64,000 nucleotides of DNA from Arthrobacter sp. CJ23 (lineage in GTDB: Bacteria; Actinomycetota; Actinomycetes; Actinomycetales; Micrococcaceae): assembly GCF_024741795.1 (NCBI RefSeq), contig NZ_CP102950.1, positions 4,030,001 through 4,094,000 on the forward strand, given 5' to 3'. Below the pieces are notes generated by a model. The model had not been told where the DNA came from and made no database searches. It saw only the letters and a list, made by a program, of their open reading frames with translations. The position numbers and the translations under genes are program-made. The first letter of the stretch is position 1; the number at the start of each line of letters is the position of its first letter. Positions 33,776 through 42,496 of the stretch are shown here, one piece after another.

Positions 33776-35476
33776 TCAAGAGAGGGCCGGTGAGCCCGCG
33801 TTGGACTTCTCCAGGGGCGGACCAGCGGGCAGCGCCACAGTAAAGGTGCTTCCCCCTCCGGGTCTGCTGTTGCAAGTGATGCTGCCTCCGTGGCGTTCCA
33901 CGATGGACTTGGTGATGGACAAGCCGAGGCCCACGCCTGGAATCCGGGCCTGACGGGCAGAATTTGTCCGGAAGAATCGCGTGAAAATCCTGGTTGACTC
34001 GTCCGTGGTCATGCCCATTCCTGTGTCCTCCACTTCAAGCCGGACCCAGCCGTCGTTCCGCTCCGCCCTTACCGTCACTAGTCCGCCACCCGGCGAATAC
34101 TTGATGGCGTTGGAAACCAGGTTGTCCAGGGCCTGTCCCAGCCTCAAGGGGTCGGCATTTGCCCAGAGCGGTGCTGGTACGTCGGCGACGAGGCCCACAT
34201 GGGCGGCGTCGGCCTGCGCCTGCGCAGAAACCAAACTGTTTTCCACCAGACCTGCCAAGTCAGTGCGCCGTAGATGCACGCTTTCCACGGCGACGGCCGA
34301 CAAAAGGAGGTCTTCAACCAAGGCACGGAGCCGCTCCGCATTGCGCTCCGCGACTTCCAAGTCTCTCCTCGTTTCCGGTTGGAGATCTTGGGATCCGCGT
34401 AGCACGAGATCGATGTTTCCCAAGATCGATGTCAGTGGCGAACCGAATTCGTGTGAAACGTTGGCAACGAGTTCGTCCTTGGCCGCAAGGGCATCGACAA
34501 CATCCGTCACGTCTTTGAAAACGATGACGGCACCGCCGAACCCGTCGTCGAACTCGTTTTTCATGCCACGTGCGGCGGTAGAGATGGCCCGCTGTCCGGT
34601 GCCGGCGCCGAACCAGACGAGATAGTCGGAGAAGGTGTCTCCTTCAACAGCCCTTCGAATAGGGCCCTTTTCAGGTGAGAGCGGTGTTCGCCGATCCTGG
34701 CCGAAAACCAGCCTGTCTTGTTCCGCGAGCCCCGGCCGGCCTTCCGCCGGCATTGCCATCTGCAGGAATGCCTTTTGTTGGTTGTTGATCAGAACGGTTT
34801 CACCCTTCTGATCAACGGCGACAATTCCGACGTCGATCGTGTCCAGGATTGTCTTCAGCAGCGTCTCTCTCTCCCGGCTGGCAGCGAGCAACTGCCGCAG
34901 GACGTGGTCCCGCTGTTTTACCCGCCGTTGTTGGAGACGGGCATTGGAACCGGCCAAACGAATGGAAACGGCCACCGCGAACATCATGAGTGGCAAAAGC
35001 ACCACCGAGGAAATGTCCGATCCGGTGGGATGGGGTAAGTGCGAAACAACGGACGGAAGCGCAATGAGGAAAGGGCCCACAAAGCTGAGGATCAGGCTTG
35101 TCTTGGAAAGCAGGCCTGAGGCAGACAACCAGATCACTGGAAAGATGGCTAGTGTGATGAGGCCTGGTATCGCACTGAAGGCGCCGTTTCGCGTGAAACA
35201 GAGGGCAACGAGATCCAAAATGGGGATTGCCAGGCTTGCGCTCGGCGCCAAGCGCTCCCAAGGGACCAGCAGGCAGCTCAGGAACAGGATCCCGTGGAGG
35301 AGGACGCCGGCGACAAACAACCGGTTCTGCAATAGACCTGGCCAGACAGTAGGGGCCGCGATCACCAGGCCTGCGACGATGAGCGTCAGTGGCAATTCAC
35401 AGAAAGCCAACCGGGCGCGAGGCGTAAGTTTCCTGAAGAAACGTGCGGCCGTGCGAATAAAAGGCTGCTCACTCAA
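33776..35476 (-). CDS. Membrane sensor histidine kinase with PAS domain
   Basis: A 566-residue kinase. Six hydrophobic helices occupy residues about 25-185, followed by a coiled linker, a PAS-like domain (ILDTIDVGIVAVDQKGETVL), and the kinase core. The H-box is LVANVSHEFGSPLTSILG (phosphorylated His), the N-box LDNLVSNAIKYS, G1 EVEDTGMGM and G2 GVGLGLSITKSIVERHGG. It has no periplasmic sensor loop of size, so it probably senses within the membrane or through PAS. It is divergent from an OmpR-type regulator, its likely partner. The tad genes nearby are plausible targets. Confidence 0.92.
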   Translation of the reverse strand: MSEQPFIRTAARFFRKLTPRARLAFCELPLTLIVAGLVIAAPTVWPGLLQNRLFVAGVLLHGILFLSCLLVPWERLAPSASLAIPILDLVALCFTRNGAFSAIPGLITLAIFPVIWLSASGLLSKTSLILSFVGPFLIALPSVVSHLPHPTGSDISSVVLLPLMMFAVAVSIRLAGSNARLQQRRVKQRDHVLRQLLAASRERETLLKTILDTIDVGIVAVDQKGETVLINNQQKAFLQMAMPAEGRPGLAEQDRLVFGQDRRTPLSPEKGPIRRAVEGDTFSDYLVWFGAGTGQRAISTAARGMKNEFDDGFGGAVIVFKDVTDVVDALAAKDELVANVSHEFGSPLTSILGNIDLVLRGSQDLQPETRRDLEVAERNAERLRALVEDLLLSAVAVESVHLRRTDLAGLVENSLVSAQAQADAAHVGLVADVPAPLWANADPLRLGQALDNLVSNAIKYSPGGGLVTVRAERNDGWVRLEVEDTGMGMTTDESTRIFTRFFRTNSARQARIPGVGLGLSITKSIVERHGGSITCNSRPGGGSTFTVALPAGPPLEKSNAGSPALS

Positions 35477-35730
35477 GCCAGAACCCTTCGTTGGGAGATT
35501 CGCGGACGAATTACTGCTCCGGACAATTCCAGTAACAACCGCACGGAGTCACCTATGCCCCTCTGATCGCCGAATGTGGCGAGACCGCAGGACGGCCCTG
35601 GACGTTCGGAGCAGCACATGTTCCACATATTAGGTGCTTTATGACGTCAACGCTTGTATCGTGGTTATTTGGGTGAAACTTCCCGCATTGCGCTGGGCTG
35701 TGCGGCGGCGTTCACCGACTCGAGGGTGTC
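35477..35730. promoter_or_regulatory. Divergent promoter region of kinase and response regulator
   Basis: A 254-base interval between the kinase and regulator starts, clearly richer in A+T than the surrounding genes. The part at 35630-35670 (TATTAGGTGCTTTATGACG and following) is the most promoter-like for the regulator. No convincing repeated operator is visible. Confidence 0.4.
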
Positions 35731-36531
35731 ATGAGCGAGCCTGGGGTAGCTGTTGTCATTGAGGATGACGAAGACGTCCGGAATTTGGTTGACGCAATCC
35801 TCAAGTCGGCCGGTTTTGTGGTGCACTCCGCCGCAACCGGGCGTGAAGGAGTGGAAGTCGTACGACATCAACACGCCGCGGTGGTAACGCTGGACGTCGG
35901 ACTTCCAGATATGGACGGCCACGAGGTCCTGCGCCAAATTCGGCAATTCAGCGATGCATATGTAGTGATGTTGACGGCCAGGCGCGACGAACCGGAGACG
36001 TTGACGGCGTTCCTCACGGGTGCGGACGACTACGTCAAAAAGCCGTTTCTGCCCCGCGAATTGAGGGCCAGGGTCACTGCCATGATGAGGCGCCCCCGGA
36101 CAGAGGACGGGCTTACTTTGCCCAGGGAGGACCACGGAGGTGTCTCCGCCGCGAGTGAGCCGGCCCGTGGTGATTTGGCCCGTTCGGGGCCGGACAACGG
36201 CGTGATCACGCACAACGGCCTAGTCCTGAACTACAAAACACGGACGGTTTTTCTTCTTGGCTCCCCCCTGACATTGACGAGAAGCGAATTCGACCTGCTC
36301 TTCGACTTGCTGCGTGTCCACGGGGAGGTGCGGACCAGGGCCGACCTTGTTCGAGCAGCCCGTGGTGATTACTACGACGATAATTCCTATATCAGCGAGG
36401 CCGACGAACGGGCCGTGGAGACCCATATAGGTAATCTTCGCCGAAAGCTTCGTGAAGATCCCCAGTCACCCCGTTTCCTCCAGACCGTCCGAGGAGTGGG
36501 GTATCGTCTGGCTCCCAGAAGACCGGACTAG
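35731..36531 (+). CDS. OmpR/PhoB-family response regulator
   Basis: A 266-residue regulator. The receiver has the acidic pair VVIEDDEDV, phospho-acceptor VVTLDVGLPDMDG (about Asp53), MLTARRD (Thr) and DDYVKKPF (Lys). A linker of about 40 residues leads to the winged-helix DNA-binding domain (LTLTRSEFDLLFDLL, VETHIGNLRRKLRED, TVRGVGYRLAP). The DNA-binding domain has an acidic insert (YYDDNSYISEADE). It is divergent from the histidine kinase and convergent with the HPt-like gene. It probably controls this block, including tad. Confidence 0.92.
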   Translation: MSEPGVAVVIEDDEDVRNLVDAILKSAGFVVHSAATGREGVEVVRHQHAAVVTLDVGLPDMDGHEVLRQIRQFSDAYVVMLTARRDEPETLTAFLTGADDYVKKPFLPRELRARVTAMMRRPRTEDGLTLPREDHGGVSAASEPARGDLARSGPDNGVITHNGLVLNYKTRTVFLLGSPLTLTRSEFDLLFDLLRVHGEVRTRADLVRAARGDYYDDNSYISEADERAVETHIGNLRRKLREDPQSPRFLQTVRGVGYRLAPRRPD

Positions 36532-36553
36532 GCATTCTGGCCGGGTTTCGACG

Positions 36554-37009
36554 TCATTCATTCCTGAGTACGTAGCTATCCTTTAGCTCCTGGACCGTGC
36601 GGTGGCCGCATTCTGCAACGTCCTTGAGGAGGGGCTGGGCCTCGCGCAAATCACTATTCCGGATGTGTTCTTCCAGTTGCGCTGCAAGGCGCGCAAGGCG
36701 AACACCGCCCACCATCGTGGACGAGGTCCTCAGGCTGAGGATCGCGTCGAGGGCTGCGGCCGAGTCCCCGCGTTCTACTGCGGCTGCGAGGATTTCGTAT
36801 CGAATCCCCCACAGCTTCGCGAAGTCGCCGGCAAAGGTACGTGCAATCAGTGGATTGTCCACTTGGTCTTCCAGGAGCTGGAATTCTGCGAGGTCCAGTA
36901 TCGGAAGCTTGGCAAGATGGGCGGTGGGCAGCCCGTTGGAATGGTCGGCCGAACCCGTATGGCCGGGGCCCGCCTCCTCGTTGACCTCGCTGAAACCTGA
37001 ATTGAACAT
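36554..37009 (-). CDS. HPt-like protein lacking the phospho-acceptor His
   Basis: A 151-residue protein whose C-terminal 95 residues read like a histidine phosphotransfer four-helix bundle: RTFAGDFAKLWGIRYEILAA, then AILSLRTSSTMVGGVRLARL, then AAQLEEHIR. In true HPt domains the third element is AHxLKGSSxxxGA; here the His position is Leu (AILSLRTSS), so phosphotransfer is unlikely. The family may act as a protein-binding or sequestering partner of the response regulator. It lies 126 bases downstream of tadC on the same strand, convergent with the regulator. Confidence 0.65.
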   Translation of the reverse strand: MFNSGFSEVNEEAGPGHTGSADHSNGLPTAHLAKLPILDLAEFQLLEDQVDNPLIARTFAGDFAKLWGIRYEILAAAVERGDSAAALDAILSLRTSSTMVGGVRLARLAAQLEEHIRNSDLREAQPLLKDVAECGHRTVQELKDSYVLRNE

Positions 37010-37135
37010 ACGTCCATGCTACTTTCCGAATTCCGAAAGAATCCGATCTTATGCCGATCCTGAGGAAATCTTAACCTTTCTTGTTTTGACGCCTTTTCAC
37101 CCATTGCACCTAATTCCGAGAACGCGCTATTGCGC

Positions 37136-38020
37136 TCAGCCGCCACTGAAGGCCGAAATGGCGTTGATGACCGCCGGGCCCAGGATCGCAATGAACAAAA
37201 CGGGGAAGATGAAGAGCAGGAGCGGGAAGAGAACCATCACCGGAAGCTTCATCGCCTTCTCTTCGGCGCGCTGGCGACGCTTCACCCTCATCACCTTGGC
37301 CTGGACCCGAAGAACACGGCTGATGGCAATTCCGTAGGTGTCTGCCTGGATGACGGCCTGTACGAAACTTCGAAGTTCCGGGACGTTGGTGCGATCGGCC
37401 AGCGCGAGGTACGATTCGCGGCGGCTGCGACCAACCTGCATGTCTTGGAGCGTTCGCACAAGTTCCTCGGCCAGCGGCCCCTTTCCGTTTTCCCCGGCGC
37501 GGGCCATGGCACCTTCGAATCCCAGGCCCGCCTCGACCGAAATCAACATTTGATCCATAGTGTTGGCGAGCTCCAGCTGCATCGCCTTTTGCCGTTCCAG
37601 TCCCTTGCTGTACAGCATCAGGTCCGGAATAAAATATCCCAGCAGTACCACGAATATCCCGACTAGCTTGATAATCCCGCTTGGACTGTTGCTGCTGATG
37701 AACAAACCAAATAGGGCACCAAATAGACCGAGCCCGGGTTTTGCTGCGAGGACACGTCCCAAAGGCAGCGACGGGGGCCGGCCAGCCAAGGATAGAAGTC
37801 TGTCCAGCTTCTGGGCATAGCTTCCGGGGGTGAGCCGGTAGCCAAGGCGCTCCAGCACACCGGTTCGGCCCTGTTCCTCGACTTCCGCGACGTCGTGGCC
37901 CCGCGTCAGGAGTTCCCGGACCGCTCGTTGTGTTTTGCGATCCGTGGAAAAGAACGACCATCCGAGGTAGGAAAGGGGCAGCGGCACCAGGAGGAGCGAC
38001 AGCAAGACAAGGGGATCCAC
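37136..38020 (-). CDS. tadC: Tad pilus inner-membrane protein TadC
   Basis: A 294-residue type II secretion F-domain protein. It has two N-terminal helices, a cytoplasmic helical F domain (LELANTMDQMLISVEAGLGFEGAMARAG, with the conserved G-x-G-FE-A core), and two C-terminal helices (VMVLFPLLLFIFPVLFIAILG). With TadB it makes the platform through which the TadA ATPase drives pilin assembly. It starts eight bases after tadB ends. Confidence 0.9.
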   Translation of the reverse strand: MDPLVLLSLLLVPLPLSYLGWSFFSTDRKTQRAVRELLTRGHDVAEVEEQGRTGVLERLGYRLTPGSYAQKLDRLLSLAGRPPSLPLGRVLAAKPGLGLFGALFGLFISSNSPSGIIKLVGIFVVLLGYFIPDLMLYSKGLERQKAMQLELANTMDQMLISVEAGLGFEGAMARAGENGKGPLAEELVRTLQDMQVGRSRRESYLALADRTNVPELRSFVQAVIQADTYGIAISRVLRVQAKVMRVKRRQRAEEKAMKLPVMVLFPLLLFIFPVLFIAILGPAVINAISAFSGG

Positions 38021-38028
38021 GATTCACC

Positions 38029-38964
38029 TCAAAACTTCAAGTCGATGATCTTGCGCATCCAGAGCCCGCCGATGGTCATGAGGATGGCTGACGACGCGAT
38101 CATTCCCCACCCAAGCGGATGCGTAAACATCGGCTCCATGTAGCCCGGGTTGACCACCATGAGCATGATGACGATGCCGAACGGAAGCCCCATGAGGATG
38201 TATCCCGAGAACTTTCCCTCCGCGGCCAAGGACTTGATGTGGCCTTTGATCTCGCTGCGCTCGCGGATGGTTTCGTTGACCTGGTCCAGGACCTCCGCCA
38301 GGTTTCCTCCCACCTCACGGTTGATTTGGATTGCCTGGGCTATCCACACAAAGTCTTCGCTCCGCATTCGGTCGGCCGTGTCGTTAAGCGAGGCTTGGAG
38401 ATCCCTGCCGAGGCTGGTCTCCGTGATGATGCGGCGCATTTCTTCGGATGTCGGACTGGTTGACTCATTGGCCGCGGCATCGATCGCACGGAGGATGCTG
38501 TGGCCGGCCCTCAATCCGCCGGAAAGCAGCTGGAGGGTATCACCGAGCTGGTCATCGAATTTTGCTCGCCTTTTGCCCGCCAGGACCCTGATGACCAGCC
38601 GTCCAACCAGGGGTGCCGGGAGAAAGAACAAAACAGCCACCCAGGGCCCGCCGACAATCAGACCGATCAAGGCACCGACGCACGCCCCAGCGATCACGAG
38701 TATGACGAAATCCGCTTGGCTCATTCGCAGGCCGGCGTTTTCGAGTTCTTCCCGGCCGAACATCCGAATGTTGCGACGCGCCAGGACGCCATGGAGGACA
38801 TCGGCCGCCGACCCTGCAAAACGGGTGAGCTGCGAGCCAGGGCCCACTTCGTAGGGCCGCCTCCGATCCATAGGAACCCCAGGGGCTTTGGGCAAGATCA
38901 CCGCTACCCCGAAGAGCAGGATGGCTGAAAGCATCAAGGCCATTCCCATGAGGAGCATGCTCAC
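38029..38964 (-). CDS. tadB: Tad pilus inner-membrane protein TadB
   Basis: A 311-residue type II secretion F-domain protein. Helices lie at residues 1-25, about 100-135 (VIAGACVGALIGLIVGGPWVA), and at the C-terminus. The F domain holds QLGDTLQLLSGGLRAGHSIL and INREVGGNLAEVLDQVNETIRER, which are typical TadB. Its start overlaps the tadA stop by four bases. It forms the platform with TadC. Confidence 0.92.
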   Translation of the reverse strand: MSMLLMGMALMLSAILLFGVAVILPKAPGVPMDRRRPYEVGPGSQLTRFAGSAADVLHGVLARRNIRMFGREELENAGLRMSQADFVILVIAGACVGALIGLIVGGPWVAVLFFLPAPLVGRLVIRVLAGKRRAKFDDQLGDTLQLLSGGLRAGHSILRAIDAAANESTSPTSEEMRRIITETSLGRDLQASLNDTADRMRSEDFVWIAQAIQINREVGGNLAEVLDQVNETIRERSEIKGHIKSLAAEGKFSGYILMGLPFGIVIMLMVVNPGYMEPMFTHPLGWGMIASSAILMTIGGLWMRKIIDLKF

Positions 38965-40499
38965 GTCCTTGGTGCCGAAGTCAGCGGAGCGGCGAAAACT
39001 CCGGGTGAAACCCGAATGCCCAGGTCTTCGAAGCGGTCGATGAAACGTGGACGGATACCCGTCGGCACGGGCCGGCCGAGAAACATCCCGTGGGCGTCGA
39101 CGCCCGCCGAATAGTCGAAGACAAAAGCGTCCTGCAGGGTGACAATGTCGCCTTCCATGCCCTGGACCTCGGTCACGTGGGTAATGCGACGCGTTCCGTC
39201 GCGCAAACGGGAGATCTGGATGATCAGGTTCACGGCGGACGCTATCTGCTCGCGGATCGCGCGCAGTGGCAGATCCATGCCGGCCATGAGAACCAGGGTT
39301 TCAAGGCGCGCCACAGCGTCCCGGGGGGAATTCGAGTGAACGGTCGAGAGGGAGCCGTCGTGGCCGGTGTTCATGGCTTGCAGCATGTCGAGCGATTCCC
39401 CGCCACGAACCTCGCCGACGACGATCCTGTCCGGACGCATGCGCAGGGAGTTACGGAGCAACTCCCTGATGGTCACTTCGCCCTTGCCCTCCGTGTTCGG
39501 TGGCCGGCTCTCTAGCCGGACCACATGCCGCTGTTGGATCTGCAATTCCACCGCGTCCTCGATGGTGACGATGCGGTTGTCCTCCGGGATGAAGGAGGAC
39601 AGGACGTTCAAGAGGGTCGTCTTACCGGTTCCGGTGCCTCCGGACACAATGATGTTCAGTTTGGCCTTGACGCAAGCGTTGAGGAGTTCGGCCATCTCCG
39701 CCGTGAGTGTGCCGAACTCGATGAGGTTCCTGATGGTCAACGGCACTTTACTGAATTTGCGAATTGTCAGCGACGAACCGCCGACGGCAAGCGGAGGAAT
39801 CACGGCGTTCACGCGGGAGCCGTCCTCAAGCCGCGCATCGACGAGAGGGGATGATTCGTCGATACGGCGTCCCACCCTGGAAACGATCCGTTCGATGACC
39901 CTCCTGAGATGTTGCTCCGAGCTGAATCCGGAATCCGTAAGCACAAGTTTGCCCCGCCGTTCGACGTAGATCTGGTCCATCCTGTTGACCATGATCTCCG
40001 TAACCTCGGGGTCATCCAGCAAGCGTTGCAGCGGCCCGTAGCCCAGGACGTCGTCCGCTACGTCCGCCACAAGCCGACTGCGCTGGTCAGGAGACAGCGG
40101 GACCTGCTCAGCGTCGACGATCCGGATGAGCTCTTCGCGGGCAGTTGTCCGCAATTCTTCTTCACTCACCGTCGAGTCGTTGAATCTTGTACCCAGCCGC
40201 TCGAACAATGCCGTTGCGGCGCGCCGCTTGAGGGCAGCGAAAGCGTCCACGGGTTGTTGGACTCTCGGCTTGGGCGAGTCCGGGTGGTCGGACAGTTTGA
40301 CTGAGATATGCGGTTTCGCGGCACCGCTGGGCTTCCCGGCGGAATGGGGGCTGGGCTGCTGAGCGGAGTCCGCAAACGTCGGTTTCAACGGGGAGTAGGT
40401 GTCCGGACCCGGATTCGCGGGCACAGGACCATTTACCCCTGCGCTGAGGGATGCTTCGACGTTGCCCTCCGCAGCATGCAGGCGTTCAGACAGCTTCAT
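38961..40499 (-). CDS. tadA: Tad pilus assembly ATPase TadA/CpaF
   Basis: A 512-residue secretion ATPase. A disordered N-terminus of about 85 residues precedes the helical domain. The motor carries Walker A SGGTGTGKTTLLN, the Asp box (RIVTIEDAVELQ), Walker B RPDRIVVGEVRGGE, and the His box (NTGHDGSLSTVHSNSP). It powers Flp pilin polymerisation and sometimes retraction. The start is ATG 40499, sharing one base with the cpaE stop (TAATG), chosen over an in-frame codon at 40547. Confidence 0.95.
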   Translation of the reverse strand: MKLSERLHAAEGNVEASLSAGVNGPVPANPGPDTYSPLKPTFADSAQQPSPHSAGKPSGAAKPHISVKLSDHPDSPKPRVQQPVDAFAALKRRAATALFERLGTRFNDSTVSEEELRTTAREELIRIVDAEQVPLSPDQRSRLVADVADDVLGYGPLQRLLDDPEVTEIMVNRMDQIYVERRGKLVLTDSGFSSEQHLRRVIERIVSRVGRRIDESSPLVDARLEDGSRVNAVIPPLAVGGSSLTIRKFSKVPLTIRNLIEFGTLTAEMAELLNACVKAKLNIIVSGGTGTGKTTLLNVLSSFIPEDNRIVTIEDAVELQIQQRHVVRLESRPPNTEGKGEVTIRELLRNSLRMRPDRIVVGEVRGGESLDMLQAMNTGHDGSLSTVHSNSPRDAVARLETLVLMAGMDLPLRAIREQIASAVNLIIQISRLRDGTRRITHVTEVQGMEGDIVTLQDAFVFDYSAGVDAHGMFLGRPVPTGIRPRFIDRFEDLGIRVSPGVFAAPLTSAPRT

Positions 40500-41692
40500 T
40501 AGACCACTACCCTTCTGTGCAGTTTGCGCTGTGCTGTGGCACGCCACACGGGGTTGAAGCGTTCGACCAGCTGCTTGAGTCCTTTGACAGCTGGGTCTTT
40601 CACGGACTCTTGGAGCACAGGAATCCCGCGGTTGGTGGAGAGAGCTACAGCCTTTGACCGGGGGATGCTGACGTCAACGGGGGCACCGACAGTTGATTCG
40701 ACGTCCTGGACCGACAAGCCGGACTTGGAATCAGCCATGTTGAGGACCACATGGCGGTTTTCCGGTAGCAGCTTCAGCCTGCGGAGAATGTCCAGACCGG
40801 AGCGAAGGCCCCGAACGCTTGGAACGTCCATGCCAGTCACCCACACAGCATCCGTGCACTGTTCGAGAGCCGCGAGGCCGATTTCAGGCAGTCCAGGCGC
40901 CGTGTCCACCACCACGTACTGGAACTCTTCGGCCAATTGTTCGAGCAGTCGAGCGATCTGTTCCGGCGAGATTTCATCTGCTTCGACGGGGTCCTTGGGT
41001 GCGCACAAGGCGTAGATACTCGCCGGATGGACGGTGAGAAAGGCCTTGAGCACCAGGGAATCCTGGCTGGCCGACGGAGTAACTGCGTCGGTGACGGTGT
41101 GTTCGGGATTGAGGTAGAGCCCTGAGGCGACGTCACCGAATTGCAAGTCGAGATCCACGATCACCACGCTCATTGGAGCGATCTTGCCCAACCCCACGGC
41201 GATGTTCGTGGCGATTGTCGTCTTGCCCACACCACCCTTGGGGGAAAAGATGCCGATCACCAAGCCCCTCGGGGAACCCGATTGCTTGGGTTCCATGGTG
41301 CGCTGGCGGCTGGCGAAAGACTGACACGCACGCTCAAGCATGACCCGTATCTGGGCCAGGTCCGCTGCCGGGCTCATGATGTCGCGAATGCCGGACCGCA
41401 TGGCCTGGAGGACGAATTCGGGATCCAGTTCACTGACAAGGATCACGCTCAGCTCCGGCAACTGCACATCGAAAACAGTGGCGAAGCGCAGTGCGTCATC
41501 GATGGGCACATCGGGTCCTAGGATCAGGACTTCGAGTTGTTCCTGGTTAAGGGCGCCAAACAGCTCGGCTGGATCAGCCGGCAAGACGCTGGTGAAAAAA
41601 GTCTGCACACTTCCGGGCAGTCCCCCGGCAACGGCTTGACGCAGCCGTTTGTCAAAGTCAGTACTGGGAGTGATCAGGACAAAGCGGCTCAC
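40499..41692 (-). CDS. cpaE: Pilus assembly protein CpaE (receiver-like domain plus MinD-type ATPase)
   Basis: A 397-residue protein. The first about 130 residues form a degenerate receiver-like domain (VLITPSTDFDKRLRQAV, LGPDVPIDDALR). Then comes a MinD/ParA ATPase with deviant Walker A FSPKGGVGKTTIATNIA, VVIVDLDLQFGDVASGL, and VVVDTAPGLPE. CpaE proteins place the Tad machine at a cell pole. The start is GTG 41692, overlapping the cpaB stop as GTGA; upstream in-frame codons lie inside cpaB. Confidence 0.9.
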   Translation of the reverse strand: MSRFVLITPSTDFDKRLRQAVAGGLPGSVQTFFTSVLPADPAELFGALNQEQLEVLILGPDVPIDDALRFATVFDVQLPELSVILVSELDPEFVLQAMRSGIRDIMSPAADLAQIRVMLERACQSFASRQRTMEPKQSGSPRGLVIGIFSPKGGVGKTTIATNIAVGLGKIAPMSVVIVDLDLQFGDVASGLYLNPEHTVTDAVTPSASQDSLVLKAFLTVHPASIYALCAPKDPVEADEISPEQIARLLEQLAEEFQYVVVDTAPGLPEIGLAALEQCTDAVWVTGMDVPSVRGLRSGLDILRRLKLLPENRHVVLNMADSKSGLSVQDVESTVGAPVDVSIPRSKAVALSTNRGIPVLQESVKDPAVKGLKQLVERFNPVWRATAQRKLHRRVVV

Positions 41693-42462
41693 TTGTACAC
41701 CTCGCTCCTCTGAATGATCCTGGGTCCGTTGTCTTTGGCGTCGAGTGGCTCCTTGCTCAGCCAAATCTTGGCGAACTCGGAGGCGAAAACGATCTTGGAC
41801 GCATCCACATCGCTGACGGCCACGGTCAGCAGGAGGGATCCTGTGGGAAGTGCACTGGCATTGGGATCAGCCGCCGCACCGGAGCTGGGATTCGGCGTCG
41901 GCTGTGCGCTCCCTGCCGCTTGTGGGCCACGCTGGACCGCGGTCACGAGAACCTTGTGGATGGTCAGTTCTGTGGTTTCCTTGTCCGGCTTCGCTTCGAT
42001 TCCACCGCCGGACATGGAGATGAATATTCCAACATGGTCGCCGGGAACCAGCTGTCCTCCTACCACCCGCTGGGGTTCCAACTGAAAGGAGACCTCCTGG
42101 AGCCCTGCCGGCACCTTCACGTCCCCGGGAGTCTTGAGTGCGTCCGGGGCGACCAAGCGTTCGGCCACCAACGTCTCGCCAGGGACGAGGTCAACGGCGG
42201 CGACTTTGCCCGCTGAGTCCCCCAGCGTGTGTAGCGCTGACTTGGGGACCGCCGATTCCGGCAGTTGCTGGGTAACCAGGGAATCCCTCATGGCATCCAC
42301 AGGGGTACCGGCAGGGATGGCCGCCTTGACCACCAACACGTCAACAGGTGCAAGGTTCTGGACCGCCCGTTGATCCGCTCCTTGCGCGTAAGAGAAGACG
42401 AGAACCACCCCAATGACGGCCAGCAGTGCTGCTGCCGATCCTGCCAACAAGCGTGACTTCAC
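41689..42462 (-). CDS. cpaB: Flp pilus assembly protein CpaB/RcpC
   Basis: A 257-residue membrane-anchored protein. An N-terminal helix (LLAGSAAALLAVIGVVLVFSY) is followed by a SAF domain (VDVLVVKAAIPAGTPVDAM, LVPGETLVAERLV) and the RcpC/CpaB C-domain (QRVVGGQLVPGDHVGIFIS). A Pro/Ala-rich stretch interrupts the C-domain near residues 190-205. CpaB connects the inner-membrane machine to the cell wall. The frame starts at a GTG. Confidence 0.9.
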   Translation of the reverse strand: MKSRLLAGSAAALLAVIGVVLVFSYAQGADQRAVQNLAPVDVLVVKAAIPAGTPVDAMRDSLVTQQLPESAVPKSALHTLGDSAGKVAAVDLVPGETLVAERLVAPDALKTPGDVKVPAGLQEVSFQLEPQRVVGGQLVPGDHVGIFISMSGGGIEAKPDKETTELTIHKVLVTAVQRGPQAAGSAQPTPNPSSGAAADPNASALPTGSLLLTVAVSDVDASKIVFASEFAKIWLSKEPLDAKDNGPRIIQRSEVYK

Positions 42463-42496
42463 TTACTGCTCCTGTGCTCAAAGAATGGGGTGAAAA

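Noticed and set aside
36554..37009. Canonical phosphotransferase annotation for the HPt-like gene
   Set aside because: The phospho-accepting His is absent, so it is reported as HPt-like only.
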